This document shows positions 25,257-34,595 of a stretch of DNA of 64,000 nucleotides, one piece after another (the first letter of the stretch is position 1; every line of letters begins with the position of its first letter). Both the position numbers and the translations under genes were made by a program. The notes under the pieces were generated by a model, which worked only from the letters and a program-made list of their open reading frames with translations, had not been told where the DNA came from and made no database searches. Source of the stretch: a virus. The stretch spans positions 61,961 through 125,960 of IMG/VR virus record IMGVR_UViG_3300029985_000693. One strand, 5' to 3'.

Positions 25257-25652
25257 ATGGACAAACCTACTTTCGTTATAGATAATTTTACAGACGCAAC
25301 GCCTGCTCCGGAATGGTTTAAATCACCTGAAGGTCCAGTTAATGGACAAACCAAAACTGTAGCTTTTACAGTGAATGGACAAATAGCGGTAGAACCTTTT
25401 CAGGCCACCACGACCCTTAAGACTGTTAAGAGGGGTGGTTTGAGGGTGTTAGACCAAACAATTAGCCTTATTAAGACCAAAGCCGTATTTGACTACAAGG
25501 ATTCAGATCTAGAGGTTTGCAGAGGAGGAAGTATTTATCTCAAGGGGAATGTAGGATTCCAAGCTTGGGCCAAACAGGTTTATGAATACGAGGGGATTAA
25601 ATTCGTATTAGTTCCAAAGACTGAAATCGTAATGGTTAACAATAATGGCTAA
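25257..25652 (+). CDS. hypothetical beta-rich protein, possible GroES-like co-chaperonin
   Basis: 131 residues; its start is 1 nt after the sigma stop (TAATATG). The N-terminal 50 residues look flexible. Residues 60-128 are beta-rich: LRVLDQTISLIKTKA, EVCRGGSIYLKG, YEYEGIKFVLVPKTEIVMV. The order of a GD-like turn, an aromatic EG turn and a terminal I-MV strand resembles GroES/gp31 C-termini. The phage encodes GroEL, so a partner would make sense. The similarity is faint and could be coincidental. Confidence 0.4.
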   Translation: MDKPTFVIDNFTDATPAPEWFKSPEGPVNGQTKTVAFTVNGQIAVEPFQATTTLKTVKRGGLRVLDQTISLIKTKAVFDYKDSDLEVCRGGSIYLKGNVGFQAWAKQVYEYEGIKFVLVPKTEIVMVNNNG

Positions 25653-26664
25653 TTATTTAGTAGTTGGAGATTATCATGCGGTAGCTACGGAGTTGGACGA
25701 GTGCGCTCGTCTGATGGAGCGAATTTACAAACTCCAAGAAACCGATAAGTGGGATGGTATTGTATTCTTGGGAGACCAATATCACTCATTTGCTAATATA
25801 AACGCATATGTAATGGATTTTTGGACTAAATCATTTTCTGAACTAAAGACAAGATTTAAGGATGTGATAGCTCTGGTTGGTAATCACGACCAACCTGGAG
25901 ACAATACGGATGAAGTCAAGATCCACTCCATGATTCCTCATAAATCACAAATTACAGTAATAGATAAGCCAACTATTATAGATAATATGCTGTTTATGCC
26001 TTATTATCACAAGGAGGAAACTTGGTTGAATCACTATAATGAGCAAAATCACTCTTCATTTCATACAGTTGTAGCACATCAAACATTCCAAGGGTGCATG
26101 TACGAAAACGGATTTTACGCCAAAGATGGTTTTGGTGTAGAAAACGTCCAGCACAATATAATCAGCGGTCACATTCATAAATTCCAAGATCTACGTAACA
26201 ATCAACATCCATACAAAATGATTTATCCTGGAAGTCCCCGTTGGAGAAATGTCAGTGATACAAATGAAGGTAAATCTCTTTTTGATTTACATGTAAATCA
26301 GGATACTTTCCAACTAGCAGAAGCGTTAGATACAAATGAGGTTTGCTCTAAAATGCATCATATTGAGTTTGTCGAACCAGAAAGCACCAACAAGTTTCTT
26401 CCTAAAATTAAGGATAACGATAGGATTGTAGTGGATATTAAAGGTTCAGAAGCTTATATTAAGTCTGTTTTACCAGAAATATCTACCTGGGCTACTAGAA
26501 TCAGGGTGTTTCCACAAAATCAAAAGAAGGTAACCGTTTCCGAGCAAAAATCCATAGAGGAGAGCTTGAAGGATTTTCTTTCCAACATCAAGGCCCCCAA
26601 CGGAACACATCCAGACTGTTTATTAAGTAACGTAAAACGGAGGTTACATGCAGAGGAAGAATAG
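25645..26664 (+). CDS. SbcD/Mre11-like nuclease (gp47-like)
   Basis: 339 residues. Dimetal phosphoesterase motifs: VVGDYHA (VGD instead of the usual SDxH; His retained), FLGDQYHSF, LVGNHDQPG, VAHQTF and ISGHIHKF. The C-terminal region (about 235-339) is the capping domain. It is the expected catalytic partner of the SbcC/Rad50 ATPase at 14480-16594, giving end-processing nuclease activity. It overlaps the previous gene by 8 nt and the next by 17 nt. Confidence 0.82.
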   Translation: MANYLVVGDYHAVATELDECARLMERIYKLQETDKWDGIVFLGDQYHSFANINAYVMDFWTKSFSELKTRFKDVIALVGNHDQPGDNTDEVKIHSMIPHKSQITVIDKPTIIDNMLFMPYYHKEETWLNHYNEQNHSSFHTVVAHQTFQGCMYENGFYAKDGFGVENVQHNIISGHIHKFQDLRNNQHPYKMIYPGSPRWRNVSDTNEGKSLFDLHVNQDTFQLAEALDTNEVCSKMHHIEFVEPESTNKFLPKIKDNDRIVVDIKGSEAYIKSVLPEISTWATRIRVFPQNQKKVTVSEQKSIEESLKDFLSNIKAPNGTHPDCLLSNVKRRLHAEEE

Positions 26665-26995
26665 AGAAGAACCAGAAGTAACACCTCAAGCTAAAGAGAT
26701 TATTACCAAGATAAAATTGGCAATGGATCTCTTTAGACGTACAGGTGTCTTACACGATGTGCTAGCAGAACAATTAAAGCATTTATGTAGGTTTTATCTA
26801 TTGGACCAAATATCCAGACTAGACCGTCTTGAGTTGGATTACGATTTGGAGGATCCCGATTACCCAAGGAAGGTAATCTTTATAGTAAACTCACCTTCAA
26901 AAACCATTAAATGTCCGCCGTTATTAAAGAAATTCACTAAATACTTACTTGGTGAAGAGTTCAAAGTAATGGTAAAAGTAGAAAAGAAACCTTAA
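26648..26995 (+). CDS. hypothetical protein, 115 aa
   Basis: It overlaps the sbcD end by 17 nt. A basic N-terminus is followed by a helical segment (MDLFRRTGVLHDVLAEQLKH) and a beta region (RKVIFIVNSPSKTIKCPP). No family was recognised. It sits between sbcD and the putative small terminase. Confidence 0.5.
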   Translation: MQRKNREEPEVTPQAKEIITKIKLAMDLFRRTGVLHDVLAEQLKHLCRFYLLDQISRLDRLELDYDLEDPDYPRKVIFIVNSPSKTIKCPPLLKKFTKYLLGEEFKVMVKVEKKP

Positions 26996-26996
26996 A

Positions 26997-27695
26997 ATGA
27001 CCACCCTGACCCTCCCAGATTCAAAACTAGCTCTATTGAGCGAAGGTGAACTAAAGGAATACGAAGATTTCCAACAATCGTTCCAAATGCCGCTGGCATA
27101 CGATGTTGCGGAGGGATTCTACAAGACATTCGAAAAAGGTCGTACCTGCGAAGAGATATGCTCTGCAAACCTAGGTGTGGGGCTTGGATCTGTACTTGAC
27201 GCTAGGATTAGGTTTAATTGGGATGCCCGGCGTGGACGCTATGAGTCTATGTTGGAATCTACCATGAAGTCAAAGTCACTTCATTCTCAGGCTACTGCTC
27301 TGAGTTTCGTTTCAGATCTTATAAGTGTAACCCAAATGAAACACCAAGAAGCCATTAATAACTATATGGCCACCAAGGATCCTAAGTTCTTAGAAAATAC
27401 AATACAAATAACCAATGTTAGGGATTACAAATGCCTCGTGGAAATTCAAATGTTACTTTCTGGCCCTCCCGGTGGCCCCATACCGGTTCCCGGCAATACA
27501 GTTGTATATAATCAACAATTAGTAAATATGCCGGGAAATGGTCAGCCTCCCATTACGGTAACAATTGAACCCGAGGACCACCGTAAGTTCTTAGCCGAAA
27601 AGGCAGAAGAAATCAGCAAAGCAGACGAGGAGAGGGCTCGTGTAGCGGCAGCTGTAAGGAAACACAAAAAGAATGCAGAATCAGAGAATGGCTAG
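26997..27695 (+). CDS. putative terminase small subunit
   Basis: 232 residues, immediately upstream of the large terminase and overlapping its start. The N-terminal region has RTCEEICSANLGVGLGSV, which could be a helix-turn-helix. The centre is helical with MKHQEAINNYMATKDPKFLE. The C-terminus is charged (EERARVAAAVRKHKKN). Position and size fit a small terminase that recognises phage DNA, but no motif proves it. Confidence 0.45.
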   Translation: MTTLTLPDSKLALLSEGELKEYEDFQQSFQMPLAYDVAEGFYKTFEKGRTCEEICSANLGVGLGSVLDARIRFNWDARRGRYESMLESTMKSKSLHSQATALSFVSDLISVTQMKHQEAINNYMATKDPKFLENTIQITNVRDYKCLVEIQMLLSGPPGGPIPVPGNTVVYNQQLVNMPGNGQPPITVTIEPEDHRKFLAEKAEEISKADEERARVAAAVRKHKKNAESENG

Positions 27696-29631
27696 TAAGA
27701 AACCAGTTGCAATAGCCCCCGCAGACCCTCTTAATCAATCCAAAGAGCGTCGGTATCTGTTTGTTCCTTGCCAATCCAAGAAGGAACTCAAAAACTGGAT
27801 CCGAGTCTATTTGGGTTTAGATTATCCAGACGGAAGAGTAGATCCTTCTTCTAATTCAGATCCAATGAGTTTGCTTTGGGAATTATACAGTGCGGCTGTA
27901 GATCCAGACAGAGAATGGGAGCGTTTATTGGGGTATGCTTCACGATTCTCGTTTAAGACGCTATCCGCCTCTATTTTGGAGTTATTGTTTTTGATCCATC
28001 ATGGTCGCAACATAGCCCATATGGCTGCCCTAGAAGCTCAAGCCCAAAACTCTCAAGAATATATCAAGAAGTTCCTTAAATTACCTATATTTAATGGATT
28101 CTTATTAAAAGATAACACTCGCGAGCTATTCTTTAGTCGTTACTTAGATCCAGTAACAAACATGTCCTTTACCGAAAAGGAAGTACCTCTCCTACCAACA
28201 GAAATAAGGGATAGGCTACAAAATTTAGTAAATTACATTAAAATCATTGTTGCCACTACGGCTTCAGCTAATGGTCTGCACACCAATCTGGTTGTATTGG
28301 ACGAAGTAGATCTTATAACAAATAAAGAAGCCTACAATGAAGCAAAACTCATACCAACCGAAGAAAAGGGTTTTAGACCTATAACTTTTTTGACTTCTAC
28401 CCGTAAATACTCTATTGGTTTAGTCCAAAAAGAAATAGACGCAGCGGCTGAAACTGGTCTTGAGGTAAGACACTGGAATATTTTAGACGTTACCGAGCGT
28501 TGTACAGAGGCTAGACACCAACCAACCAAAACCAAACTACCTATATATCGTTCTCAGAAACTACTCAAGGCTATTTCAGAAGAAGACTTTGAGCGATTGG
28601 ATATAGCTTCCAAAGAAAAATACGTAAAAGATGAAGGGTATTGGGGGTGCTTGAATGAATGTAAGTTATTTGCTGCCTGCAAGGGGAACCTAGTCAAACA
28701 AACCAATGGTTCTTCTATATTGAAGTCTATTGGCCATATTATACAACAGTTCTCTATTAATGACCCAGAGAGAGCTAACGCTCAATTGCTTTGCAATAAA
28801 CCCTCCAAAGAGGGTATGATTTACCCAAATCTTGATGCAGAGATCCATTTTAAATCAGCCCAGCAAATTGCCAATATGATTACGGGGGAGGAGTTCCCAG
28901 AAAAATACACCCAAAAAGAACTAATAGGATTGGCTCAATCTCTAGATTGTAGATTCGTGTCTGGTATGGATCATGGCTATACCCATAACTTTGCGGTATG
29001 TACTGGATTCATATATGGTAATAAGTTATTTATGATTGATTCTTTTGCTGTTCCAGAACTAGAAATAAGCCAAAAGATCAATTTGTGCAACGATCGTATT
29101 AAACACCTAGACCCAACTATATATCCAGACCCAGCCGATCCGGGTTCCAGGAAGACTTTTATTAATCACGGATACAAATGTAAGGAATTCAAAAAAGGTC
29201 CCGGTTCTGTATTGGAGGGTATCAATGCAGTTAGAACCAAACTCATGCCCTCTTTAGGTAGGGAACCAGAGGTTTATTTCATTAAGGACAACGATGGTGT
29301 ATTGAATTTATTTGGAGATCTATCTAAATACCATTGGATCGTAGGTGTAGACGAAAAACCAACAGATGTTCCAGATGACGATAACGATGACAGTGCTGAT
29401 GCCTTTAGATATCTTATTATGAATGAGTTTCCACTCAAAAAGAAGAACAGAAACGCTTCGGAAGGCTCCGAATTACCCTATCTTTACCAAGAAAAGCCAA
29501 TTTCCGAGCCTACTGTTGAGAATTTCATCACAAATCGCCTAGAAGCACTGGGAGTTTCACGTTCAAATGAAGATTTAGACCAAAATACCAACAAAAACGA
29601 CTCCAAGTCTAGCATAAAGTGGAGATTTTAA
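27688..29631 (+). CDS. terminase large subunit
   Basis: The packaging motor ATPase/nuclease. The ATG at 27688 (MASKKPVAIA) is chosen over the one at 27673. 647 residues. The Walker A-like GYASRFSFKT (about residue 85-95) is a deviant form common in large terminases. Walker B is NLVVLDEVDLI, coupling motif FLTSTRKYS, and the nuclease acidic residues are in SGMDHGYT and DDSADAFRYLI. It anchors the packaging/head module followed by a virion protein and the portal. Confidence 0.9.
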   Translation: MASKKPVAIAPADPLNQSKERRYLFVPCQSKKELKNWIRVYLGLDYPDGRVDPSSNSDPMSLLWELYSAAVDPDREWERLLGYASRFSFKTLSASILELLFLIHHGRNIAHMAALEAQAQNSQEYIKKFLKLPIFNGFLLKDNTRELFFSRYLDPVTNMSFTEKEVPLLPTEIRDRLQNLVNYIKIIVATTASANGLHTNLVVLDEVDLITNKEAYNEAKLIPTEEKGFRPITFLTSTRKYSIGLVQKEIDAAAETGLEVRHWNILDVTERCTEARHQPTKTKLPIYRSQKLLKAISEEDFERLDIASKEKYVKDEGYWGCLNECKLFAACKGNLVKQTNGSSILKSIGHIIQQFSINDPERANAQLLCNKPSKEGMIYPNLDAEIHFKSAQQIANMITGEEFPEKYTQKELIGLAQSLDCRFVSGMDHGYTHNFAVCTGFIYGNKLFMIDSFAVPELEISQKINLCNDRIKHLDPTIYPDPADPGSRKTFINHGYKCKEFKKGPGSVLEGINAVRTKLMPSLGREPEVYFIKDNDGVLNLFGDLSKYHWIVGVDEKPTDVPDDDNDDSADAFRYLIMNEFPLKKKNRNASEGSELPYLYQEKPISEPTVENFITNRLEALGVSRSNEDLDQNTNKNDSKSSIKWRF

Positions 29632-29669
29632 TCGTAAAATAGCCAAAAGGCCCGCAATTTTAAGGAAAT

Positions 29670-30641
29670 ATGGCTACTTTCAACGAACAATCCAATATTC
29701 AGTCGTTTTTCGACAACCCCAGAGCTATCCCCCAGCAATTTGCCTTTAATACTATTCAAAATATAGTAAATTTACCGGTAAATAATCCCACTGAGGTTAA
29801 TTTAACCGTTCAGGCTGGATCTACTCTTTCCGCTTTCAACACATCTGTAGCTACCTCTATAGATAGTACTACTGTTTTTAGTCTTTCTGCCAATCCAATC
29901 ATCTCTGGTACTTATAGATTTACCAACACGGGAGGTACGGCTCCTGCCTTTAGGACCGATAGGGGTCTTGCTCTTAACGGCCAAACCGCTTCTATTTCAA
30001 CCAATACAAATGGAAGTGTTACTTTTTCTATTGTAGCTGGCTCTTTGGCGGCTCTTCAGGTCGGTGATTCTCTATTCATCCCCGGATTGTCCACTGGAGA
30101 CGCTACGGGACCGTTTAATCCATCAAATGAGGGGCTTTGGACGGTTACCTCAACCGGAACCCTATCTGTTACCCTGGTGCGTCCTGGGACGTTCAGTGCG
30201 TACTCCCAAGCTGGAGTAGTTATAACCTCCAACAGTCAAGTCCTCGGGTACTCATCTACCGGTGTTCAAATTGGTAATTTAGTCGATATACTAAGTGGGT
30301 TCAACGCTTATACCACAGGTACCTACACTGTAAGTCAAGTAACTCCTGGTTGGGTAGAGGTACAATCAGCTCAAGCCCTTCCTCCTCAAACAGGGATTAT
30401 GCCCGGTGCTTCTGGAATGAATTTTTACAGTGGAGCTAAACGCTGGATTAGGGTTCAAGTTAATCAATCAGCCGCCTTACAGTTAAATGGAGATACCACC
30501 ATAGACACCCGTTTGGATCCAATTGTAATACAAGATGGTTCTCAATATGCCTTTATGGAAAAAATAGGTTCTGTATTCAGCCTATCAATTGTAAATCGCT
30601 CTCTTTATTCAATGGCAGTACGAATTATGAGTTTTGAATAA
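29670..30641 (+). CDS. virion structural protein, beta-rich
   Basis: 323 residues, rich in Ser, Thr, Gly and Asn and low in Lys, with repeated beta-strand-like segments (SLSANPIISGTYRFTNTGG, GTLSVTLVRPGTFS). It lies between the large terminase and the portal, and AAGGAAAT precedes the ATG. The composition is typical of phage decoration or fibre-like proteins. The specific role is unknown. Confidence 0.6.
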   Translation: MATFNEQSNIQSFFDNPRAIPQQFAFNTIQNIVNLPVNNPTEVNLTVQAGSTLSAFNTSVATSIDSTTVFSLSANPIISGTYRFTNTGGTAPAFRTDRGLALNGQTASISTNTNGSVTFSIVAGSLAALQVGDSLFIPGLSTGDATGPFNPSNEGLWTVTSTGTLSVTLVRPGTFSAYSQAGVVITSNSQVLGYSSTGVQIGNLVDILSGFNAYTTGTYTVSQVTPGWVEVQSAQALPPQTGIMPGASGMNFYSGAKRWIRVQVNQSAALQLNGDTTIDTRLDPIVIQDGSQYAFMEKIGSVFSLSIVNRSLYSMAVRIMSFE

Positions 30642-30653
30642 AGGATACCTACA

Positions 30654-32594
30654 ATGGCCAAGAAAAAACAACCAGAATTAAATGCCCTGGAAGAGGTTCT
30701 GAGTCTAAATAAGACAGAAGTTGGTCCTCATCTGGGGAAACGCTTAATTACTGCTTTGGAAAATACAGTAGAATCAGATGTTAAATCTGTTAATCGTATA
30801 GGTTTTACTGTAGATCCGGTATCTGAGTCCCAAAATTCTTACTCTACTATTTTCGTATACAAACCCCAATTCCTCTTAAGCGACATAATGCTTAAAAGGG
30901 TCGCCAGGGGAGATGAACTTGTAGCTGCCATAGCTACTGCCCGCTCAAACATGCTTGGTAGCTTTGGAGCACCAAGGGCGGATCGGTTTTCGTTTGGTCA
31001 TAAAATTGTAATTAAACCAGAACTGGCCCATGAGTTAGATCAAGACACAAAGGATGGTTTAAAGAAAAAGGTAGACGTTGTTGTTGATAAATTGGTAAAA
31101 TGCGGTTCAGATCTTAAGGATGGAGACCATCTAAGCCTACGAGAGTTCCTGCACATCCAAGCTCGCTCAGCCATTATTTTGGGTAGATTTGCTACGGAGC
31201 GCATTTACAGGGATAATCCTTTTACTAATAAGAAGGAATTCTTCGCCTTCCGCCCTATAGATGCGGGCACTATATATGTAGCTACCAATCAACAACGGGC
31301 AGCAGCTAAGATCCGGGAAGAAGCCCGCAAGACCCTTAAAAGACTACGTAGGGACAAGCATATAGATGAAACTTTCGAAATAGACCGTTTCGAAAACGAT
31401 GAATATAAATGGATTCAAGTAATTAACAATCAACCCAAACAAGCATTTACTGATGATGAGTGCTGTGTAATTAATTGCTATCCCGTTCAAGACTTTGAGT
31501 TGTGCGGGTATCCCTTAACTCCTATAGATACGGTTATTTCGGCTATTACCACTCACATTAATATCTCTGTATGGAATAAAGGCTATTTCCAGAACGGAAG
31601 AGCCAGCAGGGGTATGTTGGTTATTAAATCGGACGATGTTACAGAGCGGGAAGTTGGCTTGATTAGACAGCAATTCCAAGCCTCTATTAATGGGGCCAGC
31701 GCAGCCTTCCGTATGCCTGTCTTTGGCGTTCCTGAAAAGTCGGATATCAACTGGATGCCAATTGATGCTGGCTCTAGGGATATGGAATTTCAATACCTTT
31801 CAGACTCCAATGCCCGTACTATCTTGTCTGCCTTTCAAATCTCTCCGGAAGAAATTCCAGGTCTGGCCCATCTTTCCAGGGGTAGCAGTGCTCAAGACAC
31901 CTCTGAATCTAATGGCGAATACATGCTTACCGCTCATAGAGATGTAGGCTTGCGCCCCCTGGTAAACATCTTTGAGACTTTCTTGAATGAACAAATCCTA
32001 CCCCTTCTAGACGAAGAGGTAGCTCGCTATTGTACAGTTAAATTACTAGGATTAGAAGCCGATACCGCCGAAAAGGAATCAGTACGATTCCAAACTGACG
32101 GCCCCATCCACATGGAGTATGATGAGATCCTACAACGGGTAGAGAAACCTACTGTTGGTAAGGAATGGGGAGGTAAATTCCCTCTAAATCCTCAATGGCA
32201 GTCAATTATAGATAAATATCTATATGTGGATGAAATTCGTACACATTTCTTTGGATTGCCCCCAGATCCAAATTTCCACTACGTAAGGGACCCTTATAAT
32301 TTTCAATTTCTCCAGTTTAATTTCCAAAAACAACAAATGGAAATGCAAATGAAAATGCAGGAACAAGCAATGGCCGAACAGGGAGCCCAAGCCCCTTCTT
32401 CTCCAGCAGGCGGGAGTATGAGCCCCACACCCCCTGGAGAAGAAGGAGTGAATGCACAAAACCTACCTAAAACCAAGGATCCCAACTATGTCAATGCCCA
32501 AAATGAAAAACCCAATATGGCAGTAAATGCCACAGAGGGTCAACTTTCAGAAGCTGCGGGGAAAGCAGGAGAAGCTTTTGGAGCTAAACCCTAA
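30654..32594 (+). CDS. portal protein
   Basis: 646 residues. It forms the dodecameric vertex for DNA entry. Portal-like features: IATARSNMLGSFG near residue 100, an N-terminal wing, the stretch VISAITTHINISVWNKGYF, RGMLVIKSDDVTE, and FQISPEEIPGLAHLSRG (about 398-415), which is a common myophage portal block. The C-terminus is a Met/Gln-rich helix (QKQQMEMQMKMQEQAM) followed by a Pro/Gly-rich tail. Position after the terminase supports it. Confidence 0.85.
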   Translation: MAKKKQPELNALEEVLSLNKTEVGPHLGKRLITALENTVESDVKSVNRIGFTVDPVSESQNSYSTIFVYKPQFLLSDIMLKRVARGDELVAAIATARSNMLGSFGAPRADRFSFGHKIVIKPELAHELDQDTKDGLKKKVDVVVDKLVKCGSDLKDGDHLSLREFLHIQARSAIILGRFATERIYRDNPFTNKKEFFAFRPIDAGTIYVATNQQRAAAKIREEARKTLKRLRRDKHIDETFEIDRFENDEYKWIQVINNQPKQAFTDDECCVINCYPVQDFELCGYPLTPIDTVISAITTHINISVWNKGYFQNGRASRGMLVIKSDDVTEREVGLIRQQFQASINGASAAFRMPVFGVPEKSDINWMPIDAGSRDMEFQYLSDSNARTILSAFQISPEEIPGLAHLSRGSSAQDTSESNGEYMLTAHRDVGLRPLVNIFETFLNEQILPLLDEEVARYCTVKLLGLEADTAEKESVRFQTDGPIHMEYDEILQRVEKPTVGKEWGGKFPLNPQWQSIIDKYLYVDEIRTHFFGLPPDPNFHYVRDPYNFQFLQFNFQKQQMEMQMKMQEQAMAEQGAQAPSSPAGGSMSPTPPGEEGVNAQNLPKTKDPNYVNAQNEKPNMAVNATEGQLSEAAGKAGEAFGAKP

Positions 32595-32821
32595 TAACCT
32601 TGAATGGTGCCATCCCCGATATATAATTCCCTACCTGCGGTGGTTGTTACCCTGTGGGGGTCGTAGGGATTATTGAATGGATTATAGGTGGTTTCTCCAG
32701 CCAAAATCCAAACACTAGGTATATTTTGTGTGTATTGGGATTGAATTAGTCTCTGACATTCCTCTGCGGTTCCTTCGGCATCAACAATCGTACCGTCTGT
32801 TTTGGTTATTTTGATTTTCAT
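32591..32821 (-). CDS. hypothetical protein, 76 aa
   Basis: It converges with the portal gene and overlaps its stop by 4 nt. Begins MKIKITKTDGTIVDAEGTAE, a beta-hairpin-like start, and ends TTAGRELYIGDGTIQGY. No family was recognised. It is the last gene of a leftward group of small genes. Confidence 0.55.
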   Translation of the reverse strand: MKIKITKTDGTIVDAEGTAEECQRLIQSQYTQNIPSVWILAGETTYNPFNNPYDPHRVTTTAGRELYIGDGTIQGY

Positions 32822-32828
32822 AAGTTCC

Positions 32829-32999
32829 CTAAGCCTCTTCCATATAATAGTTATCTAAAGCGTCGAATTCTTCTTGATTGAATGTATTGTAAAGAGCATC
32901 CATCTGATTGGATAATTCTTCCATTTCATCCATATCCTCGCTTTGATTGGATTTATTTAATAAATTAATATACTTTACAACCTTGTCAGGGTAAGACAT
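32829..32999 (-). CDS. hypothetical acidic protein, 56 aa
   Basis: It opens with ATG at 32999 (MSYPDKVVKYINLLNKSN) and ends at TAG 32829-32831. It overlaps the end of the 152-residue gene by 14 nt. The protein is acidic and helical (EDMDEMEELSNQMDAL) and may be a small regulator or anti-host factor; that is a guess. Upstream TATAGGAGCGCACA gives a good ribosome-binding site. Confidence 0.6.
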   Translation of the reverse strand: MSYPDKVVKYINLLNKSNQSEDMDEMEELSNQMDALYNTFNQEEFDALDNYYMEEA

Positions 33000-33444
33000 T
33001 GTGCGCTCCTATATACATTTGGGATAATACTGATTTAACCTTATTTCTGCCAGATAGAACCCTTATGTAGGGTATAAATAGGGATTCTATGACTAATTCT
33101 TTTGATGGTAGGTGCTTATCACCCTGGTCTCGCTCACCACAAGCCATACTTATATTTAACTTGATTTCTGGAGTAAAATCTAGGTGAAACTCATCGTTGT
33201 CTATATCTAGACGTTCGGATGTTTCATATATAATATTCATGCTCAAACACAAGGTATGGTCTCCAGACTTTTCCAGCACTCCATACCCAATAATCCTATC
33301 ATCATATCCAAGGATTTTAATTAAATCAGAGTTAAACTTTGTAACGTAAGTTACATTTATACCAAATTCATTAAAAGGAATGACTATATTCCTCATTTCT
33401 TTGATTTTGGCTCTAGATAGGTCGAAGGCTTCGTTGGAGTTCAT
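32986..33444 (-). CDS. hypothetical protein, 152 aa
   Basis: Mixed alpha/beta protein with no recognised motif (NIVIPFNEFGINVTYV, DFTPEIKLNISMACGE). It is part of a tightly packed run of leftward genes with 3-nt spacing to its upstream neighbour. Confidence 0.55.
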   Translation of the reverse strand: MNSNEAFDLSRAKIKEMRNIVIPFNEFGINVTYVTKFNSDLIKILGYDDRIIGYGVLEKSGDHTLCLSMNIIYETSERLDIDNDEFHLDFTPEIKLNISMACGERDQGDKHLPSKELVIESLFIPYIRVLSGRNKVKSVLSQMYIGAHNVLP

Positions 33445-33447
33445 TGG

Positions 33448-33849
33448 TTACACGTAGTTTTTAGTGGTTTCATTTAACACATTGATATCTACATCTGGAT
33501 TGGGAAGTAATTTAGCTATAATTTGAACTATTAGATCTACTTCTTGCTGAAAGATAGCATCCTTTTCCAAATCTTTCAACAGGTCGGTACGTATGTAGTC
33601 TGGATCTACTTCTCCCAGGAAGGTGACAGCATCCAACGGAAACCCTTCCTTGATAGCCCTGGCAGCTAAAACAACCAAGGTCAAATTGTAATCTCCATAC
33701 AAAATGGAACCCTCCAGATACCCTTCTTGTAGTTGTTTGAAGATAATTTGGTTTAATTCTTGCTTTGTTTCTAGTTCTTTACGGCTCTTGGTGAAGGGGA
33801 CTATATCTTTTAGTATTTTTAGTATATCAAAATGAGGATTTACGGCCAT
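33448..33849 (-). CDS. hypothetical protein, 133 aa
   Basis: Acidic and helical, with IILGEVDP-like and LVVLAARAIKEGFPLD segments. It overlaps the upstream small gene by 10 nt. No family was recognised. Confidence 0.55.
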   Translation of the reverse strand: MAVNPHFDILKILKDIVPFTKSRKELETKQELNQIIFKQLQEGYLEGSILYGDYNLTLVVLAARAIKEGFPLDAVTFLGEVDPDYIRTDLLKDLEKDAIFQQEVDLIVQIIAKLLPNPDVDINVLNETTKNYV

Positions 33850-34028
33850 TCTTGTTCCCGTTCCAATTCTTCGTTATCCCACTCTTGTAATTCTTTGTTG
33901 TAGGTCTTTATATTCAATATACGATTAATTTCTAATTCGTAATGCTCCATAGTAATAGACCCCCTCTTTAGGGCTTCGGATATACTAAGCAACTCTTCAT
34001 TTAGAGTTGATTGTTTCTGGTTTTTCAT
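33840..34028 (-). CDS. hypothetical small protein, 62 aa
   Basis: The start at 34028 (MKNQKQSTLNEELLSISEAL) is chosen over 34043 because AGAGGC lies just upstream. Helical and highly charged, ending EELEREQEWP. It overlaps the neighbouring 51-residue membrane-protein gene in another frame (33997-34152). Confidence 0.5.
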   Translation of the reverse strand: MKNQKQSTLNEELLSISEALKRGSITMEHYELEINRILNIKTYNKELQEWDNEELEREQEWP

Positions 34029-34152
34029 TATGCCTCTTGACAAACAAAATTACCAATAAGTAAAAAGCTATAAATGGGGTGGTAACAGCCAGGGAAATTA
34101 CTCCTGTAGCTAACATTAACCACATCATAATTACTACTAGATCCCAATCCAT
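33997..34152 (-). CDS. small two-helix membrane protein, 51 aa
   Basis: ATG at 34152 overlaps the stop of the upstream gene (TAATG). The product starts MDWDLVVIMMWLMLATGV and has two hydrophobic segments (about 4-22 and 25-38) followed by a charged tail (KRHNEKPETINSK). The last 32 nt overlap the 62-residue gene. Size and topology would suit a holin or other small membrane effector, but there is no endolysin nearby to support that. Confidence 0.5.
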   Translation of the reverse strand: MDWDLVVIMMWLMLATGVISLAVTTPFIAFYLLVILFVKRHNEKPETINSK

Positions 34153-34595
34153 TATTCACCCTTTAAAATTGCAATTTGTTTCTTTAGTTCCTGGTTTTCC
34201 AATTTCAATTGGTCTCTTTCTACTAATAAGGGTAAGTCTGGGGTATATTTAAGTAAATGTCCATTAGACCATACCTCATCTGGAGTGTTTGAAGTTAACG
34301 GTTCACCTGTTCTTCGTTCTATTACCCACTTAATTAATCCAGTATAACCGTCTTTTTCTATGATTTTAACCAAAGCAGGCGCGTCCATATAGTCTATTGA
34401 TTCACAATCAGCGCATCCCCAGGCAAAAACATCATTTACCAATAGACCTAAACTTGGAACCCCATTATTCCATCCAGGAAGTCCAATCAGTACATGGTTT
34501 ATGTCTTTTGTTCCACTTAAGAACGCATATTCATTTGCGCATAGCAAGTGGGCTGCCTCCAGCCATTTAACTCTTTCTTCTAGACTATTTTGCAT
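34152..34595 (-). CDS. hypothetical protein, 147 aa
   Basis: It contains PGWNNGVPSLGLLVNDVFAW, then GCADCESIDYMDAPALVKII, WVIERRTGEPL and a C-terminal coiled coil (RDQLKLENQELKKQIAILKG). The CADC/WVIERRxGEPL pattern is found in small phage proteins of unknown function. It overlaps the next upstream gene by 11 nt. Confidence 0.6.
   Translation of the reverse strand: MQNSLEERVKWLEAAHLLCANEYAFLSGTKDINHVLIGLPGWNNGVPSLGLLVNDVFAWGCADCESIDYMDAPALVKIIEKDGYTGLIKWVIERRTGEPLTSNTPDEVWSNGHLLKYTPDLPLLVERDQLKLENQELKKQIAILKGE

Noticed and set aside
34037-34070. TTGACA-like rightward promoter at 34037
   Set aside because: It lies in leftward coding sequence and no rightward gene follows.
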